Shown one piece after another: positions 21,240-30,048 of a stretch of 64,000 bases of DNA. Source of the DNA: GCA-001856825 sp038729485 (GTDB lineage Archaea; Thermoplasmatota; Thermoplasmata; Thermoplasmatales; GCA-001856825). The first letter of the stretch is position 1, and each line of letters begins with the position of its first letter. The position numbers and the translations under genes are program-made. The stretch is from the NCBI GenBank assembly GCA_038729485.1, contig JAVYRX010000002.1:1-64000 (forward strand), read 5' to 3'. The notes below the pieces were generated by a model that had not been told where the DNA came from, did no database searches, and saw only the letters and a list, made by a program, of their open reading frames with translations.

Positions 21240-21883
21240 ACCTTTACGAATTTCGCTCCTTCCGCCCTGACAAGGTTGTTCTTTTCCAGCCAATTCAACG
21301 TTTCTTTGAACTCCCTTCTCGATATGAATAGATCGTGTTTCTGACGGAGACATCCAAGAATTTCATCCTCTCCGCTGGAGTCCAGACAGTTAAGTATCAG
21401 ATTCCGTATGTCTTCCTTCCTATTCCAGGGGAATATGAACCATTTCCAGTTCGATGCGTTAATTTCTTCAGCGTAATAATCTGGAATAGTTTCAGACTTG
21501 TTAATGTGTAAAAAAGTTGCAGTCTTGATTGTGGCAGGATTTTTCTGCCTGGTTGCATCTATAGCCAGTTTTAGTGACTGGCCTGTGTCGGTAATGTCGT
21601 CGACCACAAGCACGGATCTGCCATCAAGGTCTCTCACAATTGGATATGTTACTCTCGCCTTCCCGTCAGGGGTTGCAGTGACTCCCCAGTGCTCTGTCTT
21701 CAAAGTAAAAATGTCTTTGATGCCGAGATAATCTGCTATGATCCTAGAAGGAACAAGCCCGCCTCTTATCACCGCTATCACACAGTCAAATTCGAAATCC
21801 CCAATTTTTTCGACTATGATTTCAGCCCACCGTTCTATCTCTTCCCAACTTACGAACCTTGACGGAACCTTATCCACACTCAT
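21236..21883 (-). CDS. Purine phosphoribosyltransferase (xanthine/guanine type) with C-terminal extension
   Basis: 215 residues. The PRPP loop VLVVDDITDTGQSL near residue 92 and an upstream IRGGLVPSR loop identify a type I phosphoribosyltransferase; the WKWFIFPW segment resembles the archaeal COG2236 group that salvages hypoxanthine, xanthine or guanine. The last ~60 residues (from about 155) are an extra, helix-rich piece that looks like a winged helix (ISRREFKETLNWLEKNNLV), perhaps regulatory. ATG start with TATA-like TTAAATAAAG about 26 bases upstream. Base specificity cannot be read from sequence. Confidence 0.87.
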   Translation of the reverse strand: MSVDKVPSRFVSWEEIERWAEIIVEKIGDFEFDCVIAVIRGGLVPSRIIADYLGIKDIFTLKTEHWGVTATPDGKARVTYPIVRDLDGRSVLVVDDITDTGQSLKLAIDATRQKNPATIKTATFLHINKSETIPDYYAEEINASNWKWFIFPWNRKEDIRNLILNCLDSSGEDEILGCLRQKHDLFISRREFKETLNWLEKNNLVRAEGAKFVKV

Positions 21884-22017
21884 TAGCTATCAATTCGTAG
21901 TAACTCTCTTTATTTAAGCTATTTTCTGCCATATGATCGAACTACTAACAAAACGCCTTCACTTTTACGAGCATCTCATGGGACAAGTCTTTTAAGCCGA
22001 TTGATGAATAACGTTCA

Positions 22018-22758
22018 ATGAAAATCGCTTGTGGTAAAGATGACGTCGCAGGAACAAACATTTGCAGCTTTTTGGAACAGAACTTTTCCGTGCCAGTATC
22101 TTTCCTGGACAGGCATCCCGTATTCTTTGATTACCTTGAAAGGGAGATTGGTGCAGAGAAAGATGAGCTCATAGTCATACCAAGCCAGCACAAGAGTCTC
22201 AAGAATGTAAGAAGTTTGACTGTGCATCCGGCCGGAAACTTCAGCACCAATGATCTTGGCGGATTCAGGTGGAAGATGTCTCCCTATGATCCAAAATTCG
22301 CGCGGGCAGTTCTGCTGAACATGAGCAAGTACGGACGTGACCTCGGCTATGAAATCACATACGAGGCAACACATCACGGGCCTTATTCAGAAAATCCCAT
22401 TGTGTTCGTGGAAATCGGATCGACGGAAAAGGAATATGGCGACAGAGATGCTGCGTACGTCGTGGCAAGGTCAATATTTGAGGCCTTCGATGAAGACGCA
22501 GACGTATATTGCGGCATCGGAGGCCTTCACTATTCAAGCAAGTTCACGATGTATGCGTTGTCACACGACGTGGCAATAGGGCACATAGCTTCAAAGTACA
22601 GATTTGCGGAGATCTCAGAGGATGTGCTGAAGGAGATGATGAGGAAGAGCCTAGAGCCTTCTGGATTCATGATAGAGGAAAAGTCATTCAACTCCGATCA
22701 GAAAAAGGCGCTAGAAAGAATGATCGAGTCGGCAGGATTCGAATACAGGTTTATCTGA
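22018..22758 (+). CDS. dtdA: D-aminoacyl-tRNA deacylase, archaeal DtdA (GEK1-like)
   Basis: 246 residues. It hydrolyses D-amino acids mischarged onto tRNA and is the archaeal/plant form unrelated to bacterial DTD. The zinc-binding and catalytic region is visible as SLTVHPAGN, YEATHHGP, PIVFVEIGST and CGIGGLHYSSKF. ATG at 22018 follows an A+T-rich element TTTTAAG about 30 bases upstream. Stands alone, tail to tail with the deoxyhypusine synthase gene. Confidence 0.95.
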   Translation: MKIACGKDDVAGTNICSFLEQNFSVPVSFLDRHPVFFDYLEREIGAEKDELIVIPSQHKSLKNVRSLTVHPAGNFSTNDLGGFRWKMSPYDPKFARAVLLNMSKYGRDLGYEITYEATHHGPYSENPIVFVEIGSTEKEYGDRDAAYVVARSIFEAFDEDADVYCGIGGLHYSSKFTMYALSHDVAIGHIASKYRFAEISEDVLKEMMRKSLEPSGFMIEEKSFNSDQKKALERMIESAGFEYRFI

Positions 22759-22761
22759 ATG

Positions 22762-23673
22762 CTATATGGATGCTGCTAGAAGAGGGAGAATAACTGTTGC
22801 CTCCCCTTCGACAAGCACTTGTTTTGCCCTAGGTTTTATCTTCCCCCAGGAAACTGCTTCTCTTGGCTGAGCGCCAGATAGGCTTCCGTCGAATTCCTGA
22901 GCAGTCGATATGTATATTGCATAGTCGAGACCTCCCCTGAACTGGTTCCACCATATCACGTGATGCTTTGAGATGCCGCCTCCGACTATGATCGCTCCCA
23001 TGCTGCCCTTTCTCGAAGAAAAAACTATGTCGCTCAGCTTGTGCTCATCGGCCAGAGAATCTATTGAGAAATCTCTGTGCATCTCCCAGAAGGACCACAA
23101 CTGGGAACCGAATGATCCGTCTGTATAACCTGGAATGTATATGTCTATGCCTTTACTGTATGCTGTATTCAAAATGGAGCCTTTCTTCATCCCCCTGCCT
23201 AGCTCGCTTAGAAGATCTGATATCAACCATCTCTTCTTTTCGCCGTATTTCTTTTCTAGGAATGGCATGACCTTTCTTTCTACAACCGGCCCGTAATTTT
23301 CGCGTGGAATTACCACGTTTCCTAGCCTGTATTTTTTTTCTCTAAGCAGAGATACGTCGTTCATGCTGAAAGAGCCGTTGTAGTACTTGCTGTATGATCT
23401 GGCTATGTCGTGATCCACGGTACCTGCCGTTGTTATTATGTGGTCAACTAGGCCGTATTCCATGAGACTGACAATTGCTCCCCTAGCACCGGTTGACACT
23501 ATGTCTGCAGTGAAACTTAAGAATACCTCGACCTTCTTCTCTTTCATTTCCCGCATAAGCTTTGCCGCTGCAGCCACTTTTGGCGCAGTGAACCCGCCAG
23601 AATCCATGAACTGGTCTACCAGTTCAGACACCTTGATTCCTTTTCTTATTTCCAGGTCCCTTACCACTTTCAT
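22762..23673 (-). CDS. dys: Deoxyhypusine synthase
   Basis: 303 residues. It transfers the aminobutyl group of spermidine to a lysine of aIF5A. The catalytic lysine motif SWGKIKP is present near the C-terminus (about residue 279), and the NAD-binding IVSLMEYGLVDHIITTAGT and HVIWWNQFRGGLDYAIYI regions are intact. ATG start overlaps tyrS by four bases and has GGAGG seven bases upstream, so it is translated in an operon after tyrS. Confidence 0.96.
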   Translation of the reverse strand: MKVVRDLEIRKGIKVSELVDQFMDSGGFTAPKVAAAAKLMREMKEKKVEVFLSFTADIVSTGARGAIVSLMEYGLVDHIITTAGTVDHDIARSYSKYYNGSFSMNDVSLLREKKYRLGNVVIPRENYGPVVERKVMPFLEKKYGEKKRWLISDLLSELGRGMKKGSILNTAYSKGIDIYIPGYTDGSFGSQLWSFWEMHRDFSIDSLADEHKLSDIVFSSRKGSMGAIIVGGGISKHHVIWWNQFRGGLDYAIYISTAQEFDGSLSGAQPREAVSWGKIKPRAKQVLVEGEATVILPLLAASI

Positions 23674-24674
23674 TTGAACTCCTCCATGAGTGATTTCAAC
23701 CTAGAATCCCTCGTGAAATATTCGTTTGATGGCTTGAGTATTTCTATAAGCTGCCTCGCAAGCTCTTCCTTCAGTTCAGCCGGATGAATCTCTCCCTTGA
23801 CATAGCTCTCTTCAAGCTCCCTGTAACTACCGAACTCCTTCTTCTCTCCGAAGGAGATCTTGTTCACATAAAAATTGAAAATTATATTCCTGTAAATCTG
23901 CATGACTGGATTGCCTTCCGAAATTCTTTCTGGGCAGAATGCGGCCTTGATCTTCCTTGTTATTTCTTCAGGACTATCATGTATGAATATGGCGGAATCA
24001 GCCTTGCTCTTGCTCATCTTATTCAAAGGATCCATCCTGTTGCCTCCTTTAAGTGATGAGATCAAAGGGCCATGAATCGCGACAAATCCTTTTCTGCCGA
24101 GCTTTTTGTGTATGTCTCTAGCCAACATGTGAACGTGCCTCTGATCCATCCCACCGAATGCGACGTCCAGATCCATGAAAAAGATGTCGGTGGCCTGCAT
24201 GAGGGGATAAATGAGCTTAGAGGAGTCCTTTTCCGCATCCTCTTCGCTCCTTCCCATTATGGGAAGCGCCCTCTTTATTCTCGACACGGTTAGAGATTTC
24301 GCCACTCGTAAGAGCAAGGCCCAATAATCAGGTTTCGACACAAGATCTGATGCGTACACAAAATTTACCTTGCTGCTTAATCCCAGGGAAAGAAAGCCGT
24401 GCTTCATGTATTCCCCATTTCTCCTTATCTTGTCCAAATCTCCACCGAATTTATCGTTAACGGCGGCATGCCAGTCCGCCAAAAGGATCGTAAAATCCAT
24501 CCCGCTCTGAACTGCCAGATTGAAAACGTTAGTCCAATACAAACCGGTACCGATGTGCAGCGGCCCCGAAGGCTCGAATCCGCAATACGCCTTGGCATTT
24601 TCCAACGATTCAAGCTCCTCCTTAGTAACTATTTCCTGGACAGCGGATTCCAGCCTGGACAGGTCTTTCAACAT
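23670..24674 (-). CDS. tyrS: Tyrosyl-tRNA synthetase, archaeal type
   Basis: 334 residues, the compact archaeal TyrRS. Class I signature HIGT (HIGH variant) within GFEPSGPLHIGTG near residue 35, and KMSKSKADSAIF near residue 220. The core RNGEYMKHGF and FGGMDQRHVHMLARD segments match the tyrosine-binding region. No S4 domain, as usual in archaea. Upstream of dys in a two-gene operon; TATA-like GAAATAAGAC about 25 bases before the ATG. Confidence 0.95.
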   Translation of the reverse strand: MLKDLSRLESAVQEIVTKEELESLENAKAYCGFEPSGPLHIGTGLYWTNVFNLAVQSGMDFTILLADWHAAVNDKFGGDLDKIRRNGEYMKHGFLSLGLSSKVNFVYASDLVSKPDYWALLLRVAKSLTVSRIKRALPIMGRSEEDAEKDSSKLIYPLMQATDIFFMDLDVAFGGMDQRHVHMLARDIHKKLGRKGFVAIHGPLISSLKGGNRMDPLNKMSKSKADSAIFIHDSPEEITRKIKAAFCPERISEGNPVMQIYRNIIFNFYVNKISFGEKKEFGSYRELEESYVKGEIHPAELKEELARQLIEILKPSNEYFTRDSRLKSLMEEFK

Positions 24675-24707
24675 AATTCGTTAGATTTAGGTCTTATTTC
24701 ACCCTTT

Positions 24708-25244
24708 TCATAGCCATATCGCGTGTCTCTTCCTTATGTCTGATTCCTTTTCGCCTCTAATTTCCATCATCCTTGCAACCATGCAGTCGAAGAGAACATG
24801 ACAGGAACTTTCAAAAAGGGTGCCCAGGGGAGCCAGATCAGACGATCTGTTTGTCTTCAGCACAATCGAGTAATCTCCAGCTTTGTAAATTGTACTGCTT
24901 TCAGATGACGTTATTGATACTATTTTGGCTTTGACCCTTCTGCATATTTGGGCTACGAGTATTGCCCCCTGGGTCTCCCCGGTCCCCGAAATGATAACTA
25001 CGACATCATCCTTGGTAACCACAGGTGTGATTGTTTCGCCGATTATGTACGCCTTCAATCCTAGCTGGACCAATCTCATCGCGAACATTCTTCCGACGAT
25101 TCCGGAGCGGCCAACCCCGTATACAAAAATGTTGTTCCCTGAAAGAATAGCCCTTGCGACCTTTTCCACCTGTTCTTCGTCGGTCTCCTTCAGGTTCATC
25201 AGGTTATTCAATATGTACTGAAATGAATCCACGTACGTGCTCAT
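24708..25244 (-). CDS. hxlB: 6-phospho-3-hexuloisomerase
   Basis: 178 residues, SIS-domain protein. Contains VYGVGRSGIVGRMFAMRLVQLG and IISGTGETQG, the sugar-phosphate binding loops, and the PLGTLFESS segment typical of PHI. It interconverts 3-hexulose 6-phosphate and fructose 6-phosphate in the ribulose monophosphate route, which archaea use to make pentoses. No hexulose-6-phosphate synthase is adjacent. TATA-like ATAAATTAAATT about 26 bases before the ATG suggests a leaderless message. Confidence 0.93.
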   Translation of the reverse strand: MSTYVDSFQYILNNLMNLKETDEEQVEKVARAILSGNNIFVYGVGRSGIVGRMFAMRLVQLGLKAYIIGETITPVVTKDDVVVIISGTGETQGAILVAQICRRVKAKIVSITSSESSTIYKAGDYSIVLKTNRSSDLAPLGTLFESSCHVLFDCMVARMMEIRGEKESDIRKRHAIWL

Positions 25245-25288
25245 TTACCAATGAATTGCCTTAGGTAATTTAATTTATCCTAGCAAGG

Positions 25289-26572
25289 TCACTGATAGAG
25301 GTTTATATACCTGTAAGCTTCCTCCCTTCCGAAACAGTACTTAACGGTACTAAAGCTGCCCTTTAAATCCATCACATCCTGCCTGACGTCCTTTCCTTGA
25401 AGTCCCCTGTCAATGAGTTCAGCTATCATCGCCATCTCCCCCTTCCCCATGCCAAGTCTAGTTACCTCCTGGGTGCCAATCCTTATCCCAGATGGGTTCT
25501 GGGCCTTAGTGTTCGAGTCTCCGGGAATCATGTTCTTGTTGAGTATTATGTTGTTCTTTTCCAAAGTCTCTGCCACAAGTTTTCCCCCTCCCTGTCTTTT
25601 CACGTCAATGAGTATTGTATGGCTCTCCGTAAATCCGCTGTTTTCAGCAAGAACCTCGAACCCCCTTGAATATAATTCCTGGGCGAGAGCCTTGGCGTTT
25701 TGTATGATTGCGCTGGCATAACTCTCTCCGAATTCTAGCATCTCCGCCGCGGTAACTCCAAGACCTGCCATTGCCCCAAGATGATGGTTTGATATAACGC
25801 CCGGGAAAACGCCTCTTCTTACCCTCTTCCAGCGATCGTCATCGGTATTCCCTAGAATTATTCCATGCTGCGGTCCTGGAAAAGTTTTGTGCGTGCTTCC
25901 AGATATCACGTCTGCGCCCTCCCTGAGGGGATCCTGGAACTTCTTGCCGGCGATCAAACCCAGCACATGGGCTCCATCATACCATACAGTTGCACCTACC
26001 TGATTCAACGCGTCGTACAGCTCCCTGATTGGAGCTGGAAAGAGAAAAACGGAAAAGCCGAATAAAACGACCTTAGGCTTCTCCTGGAGGATTATTTTCC
26101 TTGTTTCGTCAACGTCAATCCTCATTTCTTTCACGTTGAATGCCATGTTCTTTATTACAGACCCCCGCATCCCTACGGCCCCGAACTCTGCGGATGAAAT
26201 ATGGGCACCTGAGTCCAAACTGGGGGTCAATATTTTCTCGCCAGGCTGCAGGAAGGCGAAAGTTATTGCCTGATTGGCATTCGTACCTGAAATCGGTCTA
26301 ACGTCGGCTTGCTTCGAGTTGAAAAGTCTCTTCGCGAGTTCTTCAACCTTCAATTCTATCTCGTCGACTATCTTGTTTCCTTGGTAGTACCTGTGTCCAG
26401 GCAGGCCTTCGGCGTACCTGTTGTTGAGATCAGAGATGACCATTTCCTTTGCGAGGGGACTCATAACGTTTTCACTTGCTATCAAGGGTATGGAATTCCT
26501 AAAAAGCTCCGTATGCTCCATGGCTTTCTGTCTTATCCATAATGCATCCTGGATGTTTGAACTGGAAGTCAT
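25289..26572 (-). CDS. glyA: Serine hydroxymethyltransferase
   Basis: 427 residues. PLP enzyme that splits serine to glycine and a C1 unit on tetrahydrofolate or a pterin analogue. The PLP lysine lies in SGSTHKTFPGPQHG near residue 230; N-terminal PLIASENVMS and RYAEGLPGHRYYQGN are diagnostic. Full length. ATG at 26572 has TATA-like GATTTATTAG about 26 bases upstream. Single-gene unit. Confidence 0.97.
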   Translation of the reverse strand: MTSSSNIQDALWIRQKAMEHTELFRNSIPLIASENVMSPLAKEMVISDLNNRYAEGLPGHRYYQGNKIVDEIELKVEELAKRLFNSKQADVRPISGTNANQAITFAFLQPGEKILTPSLDSGAHISSAEFGAVGMRGSVIKNMAFNVKEMRIDVDETRKIILQEKPKVVLFGFSVFLFPAPIRELYDALNQVGATVWYDGAHVLGLIAGKKFQDPLREGADVISGSTHKTFPGPQHGIILGNTDDDRWKRVRRGVFPGVISNHHLGAMAGLGVTAAEMLEFGESYASAIIQNAKALAQELYSRGFEVLAENSGFTESHTILIDVKRQGGGKLVAETLEKNNIILNKNMIPGDSNTKAQNPSGIRIGTQEVTRLGMGKGEMAMIAELIDRGLQGKDVRQDVMDLKGSFSTVKYCFGREEAYRYINLYQ

Positions 26573-26620
26573 GATCAGTTAGTCCATTCTACTAATAAAT
26601 CCTTTTACTGGATAGGCAAA

Positions 26621-27118
26621 TCAATACTGCTGGCCTCTCCTGCTGGCCGCTATGTGCAAAGCCTTATCGACGGCCTCCTCAGGAGTTCCGACCTTGATAA
26701 TCTTTCCCTCCCCCTCCTTCTTGGTCTCTATGGTCATGTTTCCCAGAACCACGACATCCTTCCCCTCTGCTAGAGCGAAAGATGCCTCGGACAACGTACC
26801 AGTGGAGCCATCTATCGCAATGACTGCATCACCAGCCCTTGCAACAAGAAAATTTCTGGCGAACCCGATACCTGTCGGAATACCTACTGTGAGATATTTA
26901 TTCCCCTCGTCGCGAGAACTCCCCGGTAGTATTCCGATCACGATGCCGTTTTCTTCCCTCACTCCCTTCGACACGCATTCCATGACACCAGACAGCCCTC
27001 CGCAAAACACTATGACACCCTTCCTGGCTAAAAGCCTGCCGACTTCCAACGCCAGATTACACACTTCGTCTGAAACCTTGCTGCCGCCTATGACTGAAAC
27101 AGTAAGTGCTTCTGACAT
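26621..27118 (-). CDS. TIGR00725-type Rossmann-fold nucleotide-binding protein (LOG-like)
   Basis: 165 residues. Contains VSVIGGSKVSDEV, FCGGLSGVMECVSKGV and GILPGSSRDEGN, the pattern of the TIGR00725/LOG-like family. Related LOG proteins release bases from nucleotide monophosphates, but the exact substrate of this branch is unknown; the canonical PGGxGT of LOG is replaced by AIDGSTGTLSE. It lies nine bases after the PAC2 gene and is likely co-transcribed. Confidence 0.82.
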   Translation of the reverse strand: MSEALTVSVIGGSKVSDEVCNLALEVGRLLARKGVIVFCGGLSGVMECVSKGVREENGIVIGILPGSSRDEGNKYLTVGIPTGIGFARNFLVARAGDAVIAIDGSTGTLSEASFALAEGKDVVVLGNMTIETKKEGEGKIIKVGTPEEAVDKALHIAASRRGQQY

Positions 27119-27127
27119 CTGGACTGC

Positions 27128-27871
27128 TCATCCGTAAATTGATTGTTCTGGAGGCTTCTGAGACTTATCCTTTTGAATCTGGTTATAATTGTCTATGACT
27201 GCCTTTGCCTGTTCCTGTAGCTTCTTTACAGATTCTTCAAGTACGGAAGTTTCTATGTTTATGCCGAATGCTGTATTCAGAATGTTTACCACGGAGAGAA
27301 CGGCCTGTGGATCAGGTATGTCCACGGAACATGGGGTCATTAAGGTGAGCGCATCGATCTTCTTCCCCAGCGATTCATTTATTAGGGCGCCTCCCAAACC
27401 CGATATTATGGCCGATTCAGCATTTTTCACGCCAAACTTCGAAAGTTTGTCAAGCATCTCAGTGGGAGCCGCGGCATAAACGTCCCTGGTCTCAAGATAT
27501 CCCTTTATTGGAATGCCGTCGATAACTACAATCTCTCTTGGCGATATGCCTTCCAACCATTTCAGCAGAACTGACGAAATTTCGTATAACCCTTCGTCAT
27601 CAACAGGCACCTCGCACGTTATGACGATTAGAGTGCCATCCTTGTTAACATATATCCTAAATGGAGATCTTAGTTTCCCTCCAATGAAGACAGTGACGGG
27701 AGGAATGTGTATTGATTTTACCTGCGCTATCTGGTGGAGTCCCTTTTGCTCTATGATGTAGGAAGTAGTGAGAAGGCCGAGAGTGGTCATCTCCACAAAA
27801 CCCAAAACAACCAACGGATGCTGTGTCTCATACTTATCCAGTTCGACTACTCTAGTTTCAATTGAATCCAT
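27128..27871 (-). CDS. PAC2-family proteasome assembly chaperone-like protein with C-terminal HbYX motif
   Basis: 247 residues. The PAC2 fold is seen as GFVEMTTLGLLTTSYII, DGIPIKGYL, ISGLGGALINE and LMTPCSVDIPDPQAVLSVV. The last three residues are Ile-Tyr-Gly after a basic, flexible tail; a hydrophobic-Tyr-X C-terminus is the HbYX signal that docks into proteasome alpha-ring pockets, and archaeal PbaB uses it. Inference: an archaeal chaperone or activator of the 20S proteasome. ATG with TATA-like TTTATTTAAATTT about 20-26 bases upstream. Confidence 0.88.
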   Translation of the reverse strand: MDSIETRVVELDKYETQHPLVVLGFVEMTTLGLLTTSYIIEQKGLHQIAQVKSIHIPPVTVFIGGKLRSPFRIYVNKDGTLIVITCEVPVDDEGLYEISSVLLKWLEGISPREIVVIDGIPIKGYLETRDVYAAAPTEMLDKLSKFGVKNAESAIISGLGGALINESLGKKIDALTLMTPCSVDIPDPQAVLSVVNILNTAFGINIETSVLEESVKKLQEQAKAVIDNYNQIQKDKSQKPPEQSIYG

Positions 27872-27900
27872 GATAAGGGAAGGGAAATTTAAATAAAAAG

Positions 27901-28209
27901 TTACTGGCTGTTCGCCTTCCTGTACTGAGAACGAAGGTTTTCAAAAATTTTTTCCATTCTCCTAAGGCTCCTCTTTAGGGCTGCCTGTGGTTTACCTTGT
28001 TTGACCTTTATCGTGATTCTCGGATTTGAAAGATACGGATGCTCCATGTAATATTTCACGCTTTCTACCATTGCGTCATTTTCTATTTCCTCAACAAGGG
28101 GTCTGAGGATCGTGTTGTCGTTGTTGAGCACCTCGTAGACGATGTAATCCTTTCCTTTATCAATAACGACAAACTCCATTTCTTTCATTTGGAGGTTAAT
28201 CAATATCAC
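27901..28209 (-). CDS. rpoL: DNA-directed RNA polymerase subunit L (Rpb11-like)
   Basis: 102 residues from a GTG that overlaps the nadM stop by four bases (GTGA). Shows the Rpb11 pattern: DNTILRPLVEEIENDAMVESVKYYMEHPYLSNPRITIKV, where the archaeal consensus has a helix after DHT-L-N-P-L and ...HPLLSNP. Internal ATGs at 28188 and 28179 are alternative starts and fit the usual ~90-residue length, but neither has a clear ribosome site. Works with RpoD in polymerase assembly. Confidence 0.88.
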   Translation of the reverse strand: MILINLQMKEMEFVVIDKGKDYIVYEVLNNDNTILRPLVEEIENDAMVESVKYYMEHPYLSNPRITIKVKQGKPQAALKRSLRRMEKIFENLRSQYRKANSQ

Positions 28210-28730
28210 TTATTAACTTCATCGGTTTTTGAGAGGTCTTGCATCCTTTTCACCCCGTCAATCTCCTGTATGACTTTCATGACTTCTGTTGGCACAAGGT
28301 CTTCCCACTGTTCGCCGTTTATTATTTTCTTTCTTATTTCCCTTCCAGAATATATCTCTCTTGACTTCATCTCTGGCTCAATCACCGTTTTGCCGGCCTC
28401 CTTGAAAAGCCGTTTTACTAGTGGATTTCCAGATATGGCAACATCGAATGGAGGCGTAAGGGAAAGTATGTGGCTCACCCAGAGGCTATTCCTGTATATG
28501 TCTTCTATAGGTACGAGATAGAAATCCCTTATGGAGTTTGATTCGAGAGCTCTCTGAATCATGTACTGCCGCTCCCCAGCGGTGAAAGGGTTTACTAGGG
28601 TATGCGACTCCTGAGCGCTCCCTATGCCGATTATTATTGATCCGTATTCCTGCACAATTCTTCCCACCAGCCATAGATGTCCGTTGTGAAATGGTTGAAA
28701 CCTTCCTATGAGAAGGGGACGCATAGGCAT
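28206..28730 (-). CDS. nadM: Nicotinamide-nucleotide adenylyltransferase
   Basis: 174 residues, archaeal NadM. N-terminal GRFQPFHNGHLWLV contains the HxGH nucleotidyltransferase motif, and YSGREIRKKIINGE the ISSTxIR-like motif near residue 128. Makes NAD+ from NMN and ATP. Forms an operon with rpoL by a four-base overlap. Confidence 0.95.
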   Translation of the reverse strand: MPMRPLLIGRFQPFHNGHLWLVGRIVQEYGSIIIGIGSAQESHTLVNPFTAGERQYMIQRALESNSIRDFYLVPIEDIYRNSLWVSHILSLTPPFDVAISGNPLVKRLFKEAGKTVIEPEMKSREIYSGREIRKKIINGEQWEDLVPTEVMKVIQEIDGVKRMQDLSKTDEVNK

Positions 28731-28830
28731 GTATGCAGCAGGGAGTTAAATTGTTTTTTCTATTGCGCATGATTGACATTCTTCAACAACTATTTCTAAG
28801 GAATCAATATGCATGGAGGTGGAGCAAGAT

Positions 28831-30048
28831 ATGGAACCTGGAGACGTAGTTCAAGTGACATGGAGAGAAATGAAGATGATTGGCACGTTCATATCCAGGG
28901 ACGAAAACATAACAGTAATAAAACTGAAAAACGGCTATAATCTTTCATTTGACAACAACAACATAACTGAAATATCGCTGATACAGAAGCATAAAGAAAA
29001 GAAACGTGAACAACAGGCCATAAGAGGCGTCGGGAAAACGGTACACCTGATTGGCACTGGCGGTACAATAGCCAGCTACGTAGATTATGAAACTGGAGCA
29101 GTAAAACCACTGAAAACGGCTCAGGAAGTCTTATATGCGAATCCTTCACTTGCTGATCAGGCCAATATAGATGCTGACATTGCGTTTAACATATTTTCTG
29201 AGGACATGCTGCCAGCAAACTGGGTCATGATAGCAAAAAAGATTTATGATAAAATATCGGACGGGTCCGGGGTTTTGGTAGCACACGGTACGGATACCCT
29301 GACTTACACGACATCCGCTGTTTCCTTCCTCATAGAAAATCCGTCTTCCCCCGTAGTGTTCACCGCCTCCCAAAGGTCTTCTGATAGGCCCTCTTCCGAT
29401 GCGTATCTAAACATATTAGGAGCTGTTAAGGTTGCTCAGTCCTCTCTAAGGGACGTTGCAATAGTGATGCATTCCTCCATAGGGGATGACAGACTTGAAA
29501 TACTGTCAGGCGTAAGGGCAAGGAAGATGCACACATCCCGGAGGGATGCATTCAAGAGTTTGAATTCGGATTCCCTAGGCTACATTGACGAAAATATGGA
29601 AATACATTGGAAAATACTAAGTGAGCCCTCTAACAAAAGCATGAAGATTTATGAAAAGATAAGTGAGAAGGTTGTTCTACTTTATTATTATCCTGGAATG
29701 AGTTATGAGCAGGTTCAGAGGGCCTTGGAGGGTACAGAAGGAGCTGTAATCATGGGGACGGGACTTGGACACGTCTCAAACAGACTGGTTTCTGCATTTA
29801 GGGAGTACGTCGCAGAAGGAAACGTCGCCGGCATGACATCGCAATGCCTCTATGGCGCCGTAAATATGAATGTTTACAGCACCGGGAGGGAGCTCTTAAA
29901 AGCAGGAGTAGTTCCTCTGGGGGACATGCTGCCTGAAGTAGCATTTACGAAACTTTCATTCCTCCTTGGAAATTTTGACGTAGATACAGTGAAAAGAAAG
30001 ATGGTGACGAATCTAAGGGGTGAGCTTTCTGAAAGAAGAAGGGAATGA
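28831..30048 (+). CDS. gatD: Glutamyl-tRNA(Gln) amidotransferase subunit D
   Basis: About 405 residues. GatD releases ammonia from glutamine for GatE. The N-terminal ~75 residues are the tudor-like lead domain (MEPGDVVQVTW), then an L-asparaginase-type catalytic domain with the threonine motifs TGGTIASYVD and VLVAHGTDTLTYT. An ATG at 28813 is possible, but GGAGGTGG placed nine bases before the ATG at 28831 makes the latter better. Followed by gatE with a 29-base overlap; the pair is the archaeal route to Gln-tRNA(Gln). Confidence 0.96.
   Translation: MEPGDVVQVTWREMKMIGTFISRDENITVIKLKNGYNLSFDNNNITEISLIQKHKEKKREQQAIRGVGKTVHLIGTGGTIASYVDYETGAVKPLKTAQEVLYANPSLADQANIDADIAFNIFSEDMLPANWVMIAKKIYDKISDGSGVLVAHGTDTLTYTTSAVSFLIENPSSPVVFTASQRSSDRPSSDAYLNILGAVKVAQSSLRDVAIVMHSSIGDDRLEILSGVRARKMHTSRRDAFKSLNSDSLGYIDENMEIHWKILSEPSNKSMKIYEKISEKVVLLYYYPGMSYEQVQRALEGTEGAVIMGTGLGHVSNRLVSAFREYVAEGNVAGMTSQCLYGAVNMNVYSTGRELLKAGVVPLGDMLPEVAFTKLSFLLGNFDVDTVKRKMVTNLRGELSERRRE

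Noticed and set aside
28039..28521. 160-codon open frame antisense to rpoL and nadM
   Set aside because: Spans two well-supported genes on the other strand; no family features.
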